A program made the position numbers and the translations under genes. This document shows positions 51,569 to 63,669 of a DNA stretch of 64,000 bases, in pieces. The notes beneath the pieces were generated by a model. That model searched no databases and was not told the origin of the DNA. It saw only the letters and a list, made by a program, of their open reading frames with translations. The stretch lies in NCBI RefSeq assembly GCF_023065955.2, contig NW_026622797.1, forward strand, positions 57,533,689-57,597,688, in the 5' to 3' direction. The DNA comes from Ursus arctos (Eukaryota; Chordata; Mammalia; Carnivora; Ursidae). Position 1 is the first letter of the stretch. Each line of letters opens with the position of its first letter.

Positions 51569-54500
51569 GTGTTGGAAGCATATTATTTTTATGACTGACA
51601 ATGCAAATATGAAACGAATGCTATTATTTAGCATGTTCGAGACACAGTATGAATTTTACTACCTGAATTAATTCAGTTTCCTCAACAAAAATAATCACAT
51701 CAAGAGCACTAGCAGCCAAGTGCTTTGTGAAACAGAAGACTGCCAGAAACCAACATGGCATCCAGCTCCACACCAAATGGAAATTCTCTGGTATGACGGT
51801 CAACCTTCACTAGATGTCACATCTGGCTTCTTGAGCCCTTCCCTCAGCATCATCCACCAGCCGTACTTCACATGAAACGCAAAGTAGGATCACCCACAAC
51901 GTGCTCCTGGAACTCAGCCAGGCTGCCTACCCTGTGGCTAAGCTGTCTGCAACACAAGATCTTTGGGGAGGACATGTGTGGAGAATGGACGGCGATGCAG
52001 GCTGTGCACTGAGCTGAAACGGGATCGCCTCGAGCAGGGTGGGCAGAAGCAACACTGGGATTTAATAGCAAATGATAGGCTATGGAGGTGGACTGCTGGG
52101 CAAGCAGACGCAATGGAAAAATTCCTTGCAGGCCGAGAGTCTTGTTGTGGGGAAGGGGAAGAGGATAAAGAAGGAAAGAAAAAAAAATTTTTTTGAAGCT
52201 TTAGCTTTGATTGAAGGGATATTAGTGAATGGGTGGGATATCAAATAATCTGCCCACCAATGGCTGTCGTAGTATGGTCATCACCAACAGTTCTATTAGC
52301 TTTAGGCACACAGGGATTTTGTACAGTTAATAGAAAATATGTCTATAGATGTTACATTTATAAGGAAAAAGTGTTTTCACAGTCATGGGGTTTACCTAGG
52401 TTTGAGATTTGCAAACATGTCGCATTTTAAAACTTTGGAAAATGATTCTATGTTCATAATTTCCAATGTAAAATGAAAACACAGACCATCTGGAAATTAT
52501 CAAAATGCTATGTAAAGGCAATGATGCCATTTACTGTATAGAATCAATTTAGCACACCAATAAAAACACACACACGTATAAACCTCGAAAAAGGAGGCTA
52601 TTGTTTTCCATAGAACTTTTCATTTAAATTCTGTTGCCATTGTTGTGCAGTAAATTATGTTGTCACACAGCTATGGCTAAAGTGCTTTTTATTTGATGTA
52701 ATCCTACTGCATCATTAAAATATCAGTATTTTTTATGTTTTGCAAATATTTGTGGACACCATTAAGCAGCACGAAGCATAGTGCAGTAACAAATGTCCAT
52801 TTTATGGCCACTGTCAGACTATATATTGTATAATGCCCCAATATTATCAGCAATCTAGACCTGAATTATCACAACCCTAAGTCCATGAAACACAAGACAC
52901 ATATATAATCTCCTTTAGTCCATGTATTGAAATGCTAGAATTAAAAGGTTGGGCTATCAATTCAGGCAGAAAATGTCATTTTCCAGGGGAATTTTTCACT
53001 CAGGACAAAAAAGGAGAAAGGCAAAGGAATGAAGCTAAGGGCTGATTTTTGACAACTTTAAACCGGAAAGAAGATTTTTGTGTTCCTGAGGAGGAAACAC
53101 AGGTGAGAGGGGAAGTAATTGTGCAAGTGGGAAAGTTGTTTGTTTTTGGTCACTGTGCTTTATTATTATTATTTTAATTAACAAAGACATCAGGTTGTCA
53201 GTAGGCAATGTTGGTGTACGGTGTTGGAGATTTTTCTCTCAATTCACAATTCTACTCGAAAGAAGCCAAGGAGATTGATGTTTTGAAACGATGATGACAA
53301 ACTACCCACAACATATGGTTGATTGTAAATACTGAGCCAATAGTCTCTAAGTTCCTGTGGAATGTGACCAGCCCAGGGGCAGCAGGGAATCTGCACGAGA
53401 TTGGATCAAAATTGGAAATATTTTGTCACATAACTAAGCAGAGTGAGTGTGGGACTTGTTGTAAACACCCGGTGATTCAACTTGCCTTACGACAGAGCCC
53501 CCTAACTTACTGTTAAATATTTCCTTTCTTCTGGTGGATTTATCACTTCTGTAAATTATAATAGACAAATCCGCCCCCCCCATGCATCCCCTGGTCTTAT
53601 TTTTGTACGGCTTTGAAGGTGATGAAAGAATCGATCTCATTGACTACAAATGACGATATTAATCCTAAGAGGTTGTCAGGACTCATCACGATGAATGTGT
53701 CTGGAGGAGTCAAGTTGGTAAAATAATTTGGCCCATTGTTGTTTCCTTTTCATTGTGGCCCCCCTTGGTGGCGGCAGTCGGAGGGATGAGTGAGAGGTGC
53801 TGGATCTGGCTACCAAAGCGACAAGGCAGGGGAGAAAAAGCGCTTCTAAAAGTAAGTGTTCTGACTTTCAAATGCCCTTGTATTCCAACAGCAAGGGCAT
53901 TTTGATGGAAGGCAAGCCGTTACTAATTATGAAGGAGATTTCAAAATCTCTTTCCGAACTCTGCAGACCAAATGCACGTGTAATCTGCTTCCCAAACATA
54001 CTCTGCATGCAGTGTTTTTATTTTTAATTGTCTGTTTATTATAAACTTCAAAGGCCCTCTTCCAATGGAAGAGTTGTATCTTCCCCTGACAGAAGTTGCC
54101 TTTTCTAGAGACGATCAATGTGAATTACCGCTTCTGCCCCAGGCGATTCTTAACATGAGTGCCAATTTAGAAGTTGGATTTTCACTCTATCCTGAGTCAT
54201 GTTACTGATATTGGCAAGATTTGCTAGTGTTAGGAGATGCCTTGATCAATAATTCTGAAATAATAAAAAAAAAATCACAGATTTACTTGGAGAGTATTTT
54301 TTCTCATATGAGATAAATTGTGTTGTCAAAGACATAAATGAGAATTACATGATTTCTATCCCGAATTAAAAATGAATTTTTTGATAGATAAAAATTCAAT
54401 TTCAGGTCAGAATATGTTGAAATGAAGGAATTGTTTCTTATTCATGTAAATGAACAGAATTGGGATTTTTTTAAAGAACTTAAAAATAAGGAACAGGACC

Positions 54501-56322
54501 ATGAATTATTTTAAATAAAAATGTTAAAAACATGTCTAAATGTAGTAGGCAACTGTTAAAGTTTCAATTTGATGAGATTTCAAAACAAATTGAAATATTG
54601 AGACTTTTTAACAAATCTAAATGGGAGTTTTGGCTAGAGAGTTTTGCTTATTTTTACATATGATAAAAAATAAATGTGTATTTTAGAATATTGTTTTTAA
54701 AATATTTGCATTTCTTACGTAATTTCTCGCTTTCTCTGTTCAGTCTAAGCAGTGGTAATTAAAATTCGGTTCTCCAGATTGTTTTAAGTAGTGGTTTATA
54801 AAAGAAATTTAAAATCATAGAATCAGCATAGGTTTTTCTTATAACTTGTTTCTCTTTTAAAGTTTTTATTTTTTAAAAAATATAAGTATTTGAAGTTTTT
54901 GTTGTTGCTGTTCCATTCTCCTTTGAACCGGTGTAGAATTATGTGGATAATTCTCCCTATCGCTTTTAGTGGAGATTTGGACGTGCTGCCTGTTATGAGT
55001 CATTAGGATTAGTGACAGGGACTTGAGACAGCATGAAACAAAGCACAAACAATTGATGAATTTATTTCAGAATCATGCTTCTTACAAAATGTAGTGAAGT
55101 AATCATAAAGAAAATGTTTCCGTTTTTCTACTTCGGCATTCTCTAATGCGTAGAGTGGAATAGTTATTGCATTTGTGTTTTGAAATGGAAGAACATTATA
55201 CGTATGCTTGTACAATGGTAGGTGAGTATTCATAAGTGTGAGTACAAATGTAAACACGCATTTCTGGATGGATGTATCAGAAAGTTTTAAATAATTTTAG
55301 GCAAAGTCCAGGGTAGCGGGGGGTGAGGGAGGAGGGAGATGCTTACTTTTAATTTTGTTTCCCTTCTCAATAGTTGGAATTTTTAAGCTATGTGTGTTCT
55401 GCTCTTATTTTTTAAAGTCAGTGATTAAAATAAATATACTAGTTGGAATTACGTATGATTTTCTTTATAATTTCCTGAGTTAAATTTTTTTTGGCTAGTA
55501 ATTTTTTCCCAAATACAGGAGATTTAAGTATGTTTTTAAAAAGCTTAAAATCTGGCCACCTTGTTACTTGGCTTTTAGGAACAAGCCAAAGAGATCTTAC
55601 ACAGGGTCAAAAATATCTTTTAAGTTGATTTTGTCACTTGCTTTTGTGTCCTTCTTGCAATAGTTTCATAGTTGGATATTTATGATGTCGAGCTTTGCTC
55701 GACTTAGTTGTTTTTCTGTTGACTTTCTTTAGAAAAAAAATTAAGATTGAGAGCTTTCAGTGACATTGACTAGATACCACTCACGAGTTCGAGAACTCAC
55801 TGCCAAGCAGAAGCACAATGTCGTGCGTAAGTCTATAGGCATTGCCTGTATTTGGTTCCCTTAAAGAAATAGGATTTTCTCCATCAACTTTGTTCCCTTA
55901 GGAATGTTATGTTTGCTTGGCATATCACTCTGGTCTGACTTTGGATATAATACGATAGGTCTGCAGTGGACACTATAAAGTGTCTTTTGGTTCTAAACAT
56001 CCATTTGGATGTCATTAAATAATGTCTACTATTATTTCTTGCTTTCTTCATTTCATTGTTATACATTTAGTATCTGGAAGGAATATTGTTTAATTTTGCC
56101 CATGCTAAAATAGGATGTTTAAAATGAAAAACAATACCAATTTTCAAAGATAATACTCATCAACCCCTATCTCTAGAACTACATACGTGTGAGGTAATAA
56201 TTCATTTACTTCCAAAATATACCTGCTGCTGGCAAAAGAAGACAGAATTATGTAGTGCTAGCTTGTGGCTAAAAGATGCCAAAGCAATAAGTTTGGTAAC
56301 AAAATTGTTTGAAACAACTGCC
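51569..56322 (+). other. Long unique AT-rich intergenic block, no repeat recognised
   Basis: About 4.75 kb without a repeat I can name, the longest such run outside the SIM1 end. It includes a perfect 11-bp inverted repeat at 53870-53880/53892-53902 and a 7-bp CpG-bearing hairpin at 55687-55703. Scattered short frames have no recognised domain. Confidence 0.35.
53870..53902. repeat. Perfect inverted repeat (11-bp stem, 11-nt loop)
   Basis: AAATGCCCTTG is followed by TATTCCAACAG and CAAGGGCATTT. The stem is perfect but too short for a typical miRNA precursor. Confidence 0.9.
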
Positions 56323-56339
56323 AGAAAATTTTTAGCCGA

Positions 56340-56552
56340 GGGGCACCTGGGTGGCACAGCGGTTAAGCGTCTGCCTTCGGCTCAGGGCGTGATCCCGGCG
56401 TTATGGGATCGAGCCCCACATCAGGCTCCTCCGCTATGAGCCTGCTTCTTCCTCTCCCACTCGCCCTGCTTGTGTTCCCTCTCTCGCTGGCTGTCTCTGT
56501 CTCTGTCGAATAAATAAAAATAAAAAAATAAAAATCTTTAAAAAAAAAAAAA
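56340..56552 (+). mobile_element. Young bear-type SINEC with perfect 17-bp target duplication, sense
   Basis: The head CACCTGGGTGGCACAGCGGT, CTTCGGCTCAGGGCGTGATC, CGGCGTTATGGGATCGAGCC and CTCCTCCGCTATGAGCCTGC are the subfamily I know from bears and giant panda. The duplication AGAAAATTTTTAGCCGA is identical at 56323-56339 and 56553-56569, and the A tail is long, so this is the youngest SINE in the window. Confidence 0.96.
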
Positions 56553-56569
56553 AGAAAATTTTTAGCCGA

Positions 56570-57849
56570 AACAGCTGGCCATTTGAATATTTCAATTTTT
56601 AAGGAGTTTTTCTGGTATTGCATTGAAGCAATAAGTAAATAATAAAACATGTTTCTATATTAAATCTATACTATAAAATAAATGAAAATAAGATAATTAT
56701 TAGTAAGTTTATTTCTGTCTCAATCAGAATGCAGAAAATAATTGGTGAAAGAATTTCATATCATAATGAGAGTGTGGTAAAACTGTTACTTAGATTTTAA
56801 GGCAGAGATTTGTTTTTAAGTTTGTAGATATGCAGATTTCCAAGGTTAAGGTTAAATATATATTTTGCTTTCAACTTTTTGTATTGTCGTAAAAGGCCCT
56901 GTGGGAAATAATAAACAGATCACATTTAAGTTCAGGTTCATTTTGCTACACATTTTTGTTGGAAATTATACTTTCTGCTTCCTTCAGAACCATAACTTAC
57001 TGTGTTCTTTATATATCTAACAGATTATATTATGACAGAGATTCAAAAGTCTTATCACTAAAAGTGAAAATTGAAGGCCATTTACCATTAAGAAGACACT
57101 ATATCACCAAGATTTTTTTTACTTTTATGTAGTCCCTACTCCTAAATGGAGTCTAGCTCTTCAGTTGCTGGAAATGGTTATAGGACTTTGGTCTATGAAA
57201 ATTTTATTCAATATAAAGACACAGAGATTTGTATTAAGTGCAGGAGGAAACAGGCATTTACGATTCTGAGTTTAGAAAGTTATTTTCTTTGCAGATCATT
57301 TTAATCAAACTCCCTGTGAATTAATTTTTAAAGTAAAAGAATGGTTTTTATTCTTAAAAAGGAGTCAAACTCTTGGAGCAGCATTTTTAGCCTGATCTTA
57401 ATTTTAAATCAATATGGGGTTTTATACTTTCTAAAACTTTGATATTACACTATTGAGAAAGCAACTAATTGACTCAAATGTTTGAAAACACAAAAGTCAA
57501 AAACTTACAGTCAATTTACCTTCATCTGTTTTTTAAACATAAGAATTTTTGAGACCTTTTATAGTTTGCTTTGCATAATTCCTGTAATAGTGATAAAACG
57601 CTTTTTATGGAGATATCTCTCTAAGTTACACATTAAAAGCAATGATAGTTTGGTTGGAGATTTTTCAGGAAATAATGCATCAACAGAATGATTTTTTTTT
57701 GTTTTGCCTCATAGCCACAACTTTCTGTCATAAAAAAATTTTTCGACTAGCTCCATTTTGTAAACAGACATTTATCTAAATTACCACTACTACTGTTGCT
57801 ATTATTACTACCAGTAGATATTATCAAACAATTTTTCCAGTCACTTTGC
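56570..57849 (+). other. Intergenic stretch, AT-rich, nothing recognised
   Basis: No named repeat or gene was recognised. Frame 57482-57691 has no domain. Confidence 0.4.
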
Positions 57850-58062
57850 TTAATGCATCATAGGTATGATCCCATTTAATCCTTCTGAGAACTGTCTGAG
57901 ACAGAAACACTCACCGCATTTTACAGATGCAGAGGCGAAGGCACGGAGGAGTTAAATAACTTGGCAATTGTTTCGTAGCTAATAGCTAATAGCTGGCTGA
58001 TGATAGCGCTGGAATTTGGGACCCAGGCAGTCTGACGCCAGAGCCCAGGCTTTACCTTCCAG
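57850..58062 (-). repeat. MIR SINE, antisense
   Basis: ATCCCATTTAATCCTTCTGA, GCATTTTACAGATGCAGAGG, TTAAATAACTTGGCAATTGT and GCTGGAATTTGGGACCCAGG are the complement of MIR in order. Confidence 0.8.
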
Positions 58063-58329
58063 AGATATGGGATTCCAATCTATTTGGGAGTTCAAATTTC
58101 CATTTTTTGCTTTATATGATAACCACCTTTATGAGCAAAAAATTGTAAAATTCTGAAAAATGATTTTAGTTTCTTAATATTTTTCCTACCTAGAGATAGG
58201 CTTTACATTTATGGAAAAAATAAATTGCGTGTTGACTTTAGATTCGAGAAAGAAGCTGCAGGTAGCTAACTGGGGCAAGTTGAACAAATGGAGATGAATA
58301 CTTTTTTCATTTATTAGTTGCTGGCTTTG

Positions 58330-58985
58330 TGTGATCCACTGATATTTAGAAGAAAAGGTCACACTGCCTGCTCTCCATTCTTTGTAGTCTAGTTGGGGAA
58401 TCAGTTGAGTAAATAGATTATTAGAGGCAGTACGAGCATGACTAGATGAAAGGCAAATGTCAATTCACAGAAAGGATCACCTACCTTTCCTAGTTTTAGG
58501 GCCAGTGGAAAGGCTCCCTGGAGGAGGTGATCCTTGAGCTGCATACATCTTGAAGGATGTGTAAAAGTTTTTCAGGAAGAGAAGGGGTGGGATGGGGTTC
58601 TTGGGGGCAGAGGATCGGCTCATTCAGAGGTACAGGGACACATAACAGGGTGTGATTTGGAAACTTCCTGGCTACAGCATGAGACATAGAGCATAGAAGG
58701 TGAAGCTAGAGAAAGAGCCCGAGCCTGTAAAATCAACTGCCTTGCATACTGTTCTAAGGGCCTAGGATTTTATCTTGAAGGTCATGGAGAACCACTTAAG
58801 GATTTTAAGTGAGGGAGAAAATATAATTAGATTTGTATTTTAGAAAGATTGCATCAGACACGTTCTGAAGGTTTTGATGCAGTGGGACAACATGAGTTAA
58901 AAGATGATTGTACTTTATAATAACCCTGGTGAGCTATAATTAGAACGTGAATTAAAGCAATGGAAATGGGAATGGAGAAGACAGG
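58330..58985 (+). repeat. Old interspersed repeat, probably a LINE 3' UTR
   Basis: GGCTCCCTGGAGGAGGTGAT, CTTGAGCTGCATACATCTTG and GATTTTATCTTGAAGGTCAT match a common diverged mammalian repeat ending near GGAATGGAGAAGACAGG. The family name is uncertain. Confidence 0.5.
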
Positions 58986-59044
58986 ATAGATTTAAAAGTT
59001 ACTTAGGAGATGACTAAATGAGGAGTTAGATCTAGCCCAAAGGT

Positions 59045-61371
59045 AAAAACTATTCTGATTTTTGTACTGTAGGTTAGTTTTAGTTGTTTTTGAATTTTAT
59101 ATAAAATCATACAGTACTTTTGGGGGGGCCTGGCTTTTACTCAACATTTATGTTATTGCGTGTAGTAATAAATTATTCTTTATTCATCACTATAATTGTA
59201 TTGCCCTATGTATATATCACAATTCATTAAGCCTATTTATCATTGATTGGTTTTATTTTTGTGTTAATTTAATAATAGTGCATGAATATTCTTGTGCATG
59301 CTTTTTGGTGCATATGCATATGCATTTCTATTAGAAATGTTAGATCATGGGCTGTAAGTATGGTCCGCATTAGTGGATGTATCAAACTGTTTTCCAAAGT
59401 GGTTGTATCAGTTTACACTACTCTCGACACTAATCAAGAGATCCAGGTGCTCCATACTTTCATCGATTTTTGAATTTTTAGATTCTTTAACATTAGCCAA
59501 TCTAATGGTTGTGTTGTGGTATCTTATAGTTGTATTTTGCATTTTGCTAATGACTAATAATGCTGATAACCTTTTCATATGCTGGCTGGCCATTTGGATA
59601 TCCTCTTTTGTAAAGTTCCTGTTCATTCTCTTGCCCAGTTTTTAAAAATTATGTTGTCTGTCTTTTGCTTATTGTTTTTTAGGAAATGATTTTATATTCT
59701 AGATCAAAGTCCTTTGTTGGCAAATACTTTATTGGACCGATGTTGGGAATATCTCTTCCTGATCTGTGGCATCCCTTTCATGCTCTTAATGTTTTGGATA
59801 ACAGAAGTTCTAAATTTTAATAAAGTCTACTTTATTAATTGCTTCCTTAATGGTAAATGCTTTTTGTGTTCTGTTTAAAAAATAATTGCCTATCTTAAGT
59901 AAGAGGACTTTTGTCTTTCTTTTCTCCTATTAATGCCATCTATGATAATCTAGAGCTGCTTTTTCTCTGTATTGTAAGGTAGGGGTCAAGTTTCTTTTCT
60001 TTGGTTTCTTTTCTTTTTTTTTCACATAGGTATTTCCAGTAGATCCAGCGGTGTTTATATAAAAATATTGTCCTTTCACCATCACACTGCTGTTCACCTT
60101 TACCATAAATCAGGTAATTATGTTATGTGTAGAACTGTTTCTCAACCATTTGTTCCACTAGTCTATTCGTGTATCTTTGTTCCAATATCACACTTTTATT
60201 ATTATACATTATAATGTCTTAATATCTAGTTGTGTGTGTCCTCTAAATTTTCTTCTTCTTTTTTAAAAAAGATTTATTTATTTATTTGAGAGAGAGAGAG
60301 CATAAGCAGGAGGAGCAGAGAGAGAGAATCTCACGCAGACTCCACACTGAGTGTGGAACCCAGTGTGGGGCTTGACCCCAGGACCCTGAGATCATGACCT
60401 GAACCTAAACCAAGAGTCGGACACTTAACCGACTGTGCTCCCCAAGTGCCCCTAAATGTTCTTCTTCTTGATCATTATTTCTGTATTAGCATCTCCTTGT
60501 AAATTTTGTACTTATCTTGCAAGTTTTCCTAAACCTACTATTACTAATATAGTCTGTTGCCTCTTCATAATGGAAATCATTGTTCTTTTCTATTTGAGAT
60601 TAGTAGAAGTGAAATTGTACATTTTTCTCTTCCAATTTTGTGGATCTCTTGAATTTTAGTCCCTGATTAAGAATTCCTGATATAGACATAGCTTTTACTG
60701 TTTCTTTCATGTTTCTTATAATTTTTATTATACTTAGGTTAAAGGATTTTCCAATTTTCATTGTTATTTGGTTTTTTGACCATTGTTACTTAGAATATTG
60801 CTTAAATCCTAAACAGTTTAGAATATAAATGTTGATTTCTAGCTTGGCTTAATCTAGTCTGATAGCATACTCTGTGTGTTTCAATACTTTGAAATTTGTT
60901 GAGCTTTCTTTATGGCCTAGCATACGGCCTATTTTGATAAATATTTCTTGTGTACCATAAAAGTCAAAGAGGTCTATTTGGTTAATCATGTTCAAATCTT
61001 CTACAGCTTTAGTGATTTTTTTCTCTTTCTTCTATAAATCACTGAGAGGCATGTAAAATATCTCATGATAATCATGTGTTTATTTATTTTTTTCCTTTTA
61101 ATGTTTTTGCTTTACATGCTTTGATGATTTGTTACTAGGCACATATAAATTTTGGATTGTTATATCTTCTTGTTAAATGGCCACTTCTATTATTACAAAG
61201 TATCTTTCCTTATTTCTAATAATACTTGCCCTAATGTTTACTTCATCTGATATTATTATAGCTATAGAGGCTTTATTTTAATTGATACTTGCATGGTATA
61301 CCTTTTTTAAATCCATATACTTTGAAATTTTTTGTGTCATTGTATAAAAAGTACAACTCTTTTAAGTATAA
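59045..61371 (-). mobile_element. L1M LINE, antisense, first segment (interrupted by a SINE)
   Basis: TCCAAAGTGGTTGTATCAGT at 59394, GAACAGGAACTTTACAAAAG (complement of 59614), the AAGTCCTTTGTTGGCAAATA region and GGCCTAGCATACGGCCTATT at 60914 run 3' to 5' through a LINE-1. It is diverged, with no open ORF2. The SINE at 60261 interrupts it and the DNA transposon at 61374 splits it from the next segment. Confidence 0.78.
60261..60451 (-). mobile_element. SINEC inserted in the antisense LINE-1, antisense
   Basis: AAGATTTATTTATTTATTTG, GACCCTGAGATCATGACCTG and the diverged head complement TGTGCTCCCCAAGTGCCC identify it. Flanks CTAAATTTTCTTCTTCTT (60243-60260) and CTAAATGTTCTTCTTCTT (60452-60469) are an 18-bp duplication with one mismatch. 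Confidence 0.92.
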
Positions 61372-61373
61372 TA

Positions 61374-61930
61374 CAGTGGACCCTTGTACAACATGGGTTT
61401 GAACTGTTCAGGTCCACTTATACACAGATTTTTTTTTTTTATCAATACAGGACTGTAAATGTATCTTCCCTTCCTTACGATTTTCTTTCTTTCTTTTTTT
61501 AAGATTTTATTTATTTATTTGACGGAGAGAGACAGCGAGAGAGGGAACACAAGCAAGGGGAGTGGGAGAGAGAGAGAAGCAGGCTTCCCACCAAGCAGGG
61601 AGCCCGATGTGGGGCTCGATCCCAGGACCCTGGGACCATGACCTGAGCCGAAGGCAGATGCTTAATGGCTGAGCCACCCAGGTGCCCCTCCTTATGATTT
61701 TCTTAACATTTTCTTTTCTCTAGCTTACTTTATTGTAAGTATATAGTATATAATACATATGAAATATGTGTGAGTTGACTGCTTATGTCATCAGTAAGGC
61801 TTCTGGTCAACAGTAGGCTATTAGTAGTTAAGTTTTTGGGAATCAAAAGTTATATGTAGATTTTTGACTGTGTAGGGAGTCAGTTCTCCTAACTCCCATA
61901 TTGTTCATATAAAATATCATATATATACAG
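61374..61930 (+). mobile_element. Tigger-type (MER8-like) DNA transposon split by a SINE
   Basis: It opens CAGTGGACCCTTGTACAACA after a TA at 61372-61373 and continues GTTTGAACTGTTCAGGTCCA. After the SINE come TTCTCTAGCTTACTTTATTG, CAACAGTAGGCTATTAGTAG and GATTTTTGACTGTGTAGGGA. The 3' terminus near 61910-61930 is degraded. The name MER8 is from memory. Confidence 0.68.
61488..61688 (-). mobile_element. SINEC inserted in the Tigger-type element, antisense
   Basis: AAGATTTTATTTATTTATTT, GACAGCGAGAGAGGGAACAC and the head complement GAGCCACCCAGGTGCCCC identify it. Flanks TCCTTACGATTTTCTT (61472-61487) and TCCTTATGATTTTCTT (61689-61704) are a duplication with one mismatch. Confidence 0.93.
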
Positions 61931-63290
61931 TATATACACAATCATTGCCTTCTAATTGAGTTCTTTATTCTATTTATATTTAATGTAATTACTAGCATAT
62001 TTTGGTTTAAATCATTTTTATATATATTTTGTTTCCTCTGTCCTTCTTTTCCTTTCTTGGCATTTGTTTAATTATTAATTAATTTTATTACTCCATTTCC
62101 TCCATGTTTTGGATTACTAGTAATACATTGCCTAAGGTTTACTCTAGCCTATAGCATGCATCCCTATCTTCTTAGAGCCTATCTTCAATTAGAGTCTAAT
62201 TAGGCTCTGATTTTCCATACAATGCAAAATTCTTAGATGCTTTAATTTCATTTACCACATTTCTGTCCTTTGTGATACTGTTGTCATATATTTTACCTCT
62301 GCATTGTTATAAACCTCACTATACATCAGTATTACTGCTTTAAACAATTGAAATTCATTTAGAATTAGCCACATGATTACTCCTTTCCAAGCTTCCCATT
62401 CCTTCTTGCATTACCATACTTCCATCTGAGATCATTTTTATTCTTCCTGAAGAGCTTTCTTATTTCTTTTAGTTCAGACTTGCTGACTATGAATTATCTC
62501 AGGTTTTGTTTGTCTGGAATCAGTTTTGTCTTCATTTTACAAGATTATTTTCACTGATCGTAGAATTCTAGCTTGGCAGTCACTTTTCTTTCAGCATTGG
62601 CTGTCATTGATTCTGTTAAAAACGGCTGTCAGTCTTATAGTGGCTTCTCTGAAAATGTGTTTTTTCTCTTTGGAAAATTCTACGATTTTTCTCCATGTCT
62701 TTAGTTGCCTAGTTCTGGTTCTATTTGCATTTATCCTTCATAGTTTCATGGAGTTTCTTGAATCTGTTGGCAAATTATTATTCAGTTAACTCTACAAATA
62801 TTGCCTTTGCTTCCTTCAGCATTGCATTTGAGTCCTTTGGGACTCAAATTACATGTGTGCTATTGATGTCATATATCCCTTTTCTTCTGTATTTTTATTT
62901 TTTTTCCCCTTCTCTGAGTATTAATCTTGATTTTTATTTTTTATTGATCAATGTGTTATTCCCCTTTATTTGTTGTCCTTATTTGTCTATAGAGACCATC
63001 TATTGAATTCTTATTTTTTACATTGTATTTTTTAGTTCTATAAGTTTCATTTGATTCTTTTCTTACAGATTTCAGTATGCTGATTAAATAGTCCCTCTCA
63101 TAGTTTTTAATAAAAATGCTAATCATAATTATTTTAATGTCTGTTTTATACAACTCCAATATTTGTACCTCTCAATGTATTTTTATTACTTACTTTCTCA
63201 ATTTTCAGTCATTGGGCTTTGTTTTATTTCATACTTGGAATGCTTTATTAAATGATGTGCACTTGGTTTTCCTGTCTCTTTTTTTCCTTT
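61931..63290 (-). mobile_element. L1M LINE, antisense, second segment
   Basis: The LINE-1 complement resumes with ATTTATATTTAATGTAATTA (61972-61991), GACTTGCTGACTATGAATTA, GTTTGTCTGGAATCAGTTTT and TTTCATGGAGTTTCTTGAAT. Continuity across the Tigger element shows the LINE-1 was there first. Confidence 0.75.
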
Positions 63291-63295
63291 ATGAT

Positions 63296-63669
63296 CATTT
63301 GTTTTGTTTCTTAAATTCCACATGAGTGAAATCATATGATATTTGTCTTTCTCTGACAGACTTATTTCGCTTAGCATAATATACTCTAGCTCCATCCATG
63401 TCATGCAAATGGCAAGATTTCATTCTTTGTTATAGCTGAGTAATATTCCATTGTATATCATACTACTGCAGAGAACAAACTGATGGTTACCAGAGGGGAC
63501 ACGGATGGGGGAATGGGTTAAATAGGTGATGGAGATTAAGGCGTGCACTTGTTGTGATGAGCACTGGGTGTTGTACCTAGATGTTCAATCACTGAATTGT
63601 ACACCTGAAACTAATATTACACTACATGTTAACTAACTGGAATTTAAATAAAAACTAAAAAAAAAAAAT
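63296..63669. mobile_element. Carnivore LINE-1 3' end with internal inversion (twin priming)
   Basis: The first part (about 63296-63460) is antisense LINE-1: ATGAGTGAAATCATATGATA, CAAATGGCAAGATTTCATTC, GAGTAATATTCCATTGTATA. The second (about 63465-63669) is sense: GAGAACAAACTGATGGTTAC, GAGCACTGGGTGTTGTACCT, CACCTGAAACTAATATTACA, then AAATAAAAACT and an A tail. Opposite orientations of one 3' region joined near 63461 fit twin-primed integration. The target duplication is not clear. Confidence 0.82.

Noticed and set aside
53870..53902. Possible miRNA precursor
   Set aside because: The 11-bp stem with an 11-nt loop is too short for a standard pre-miRNA.
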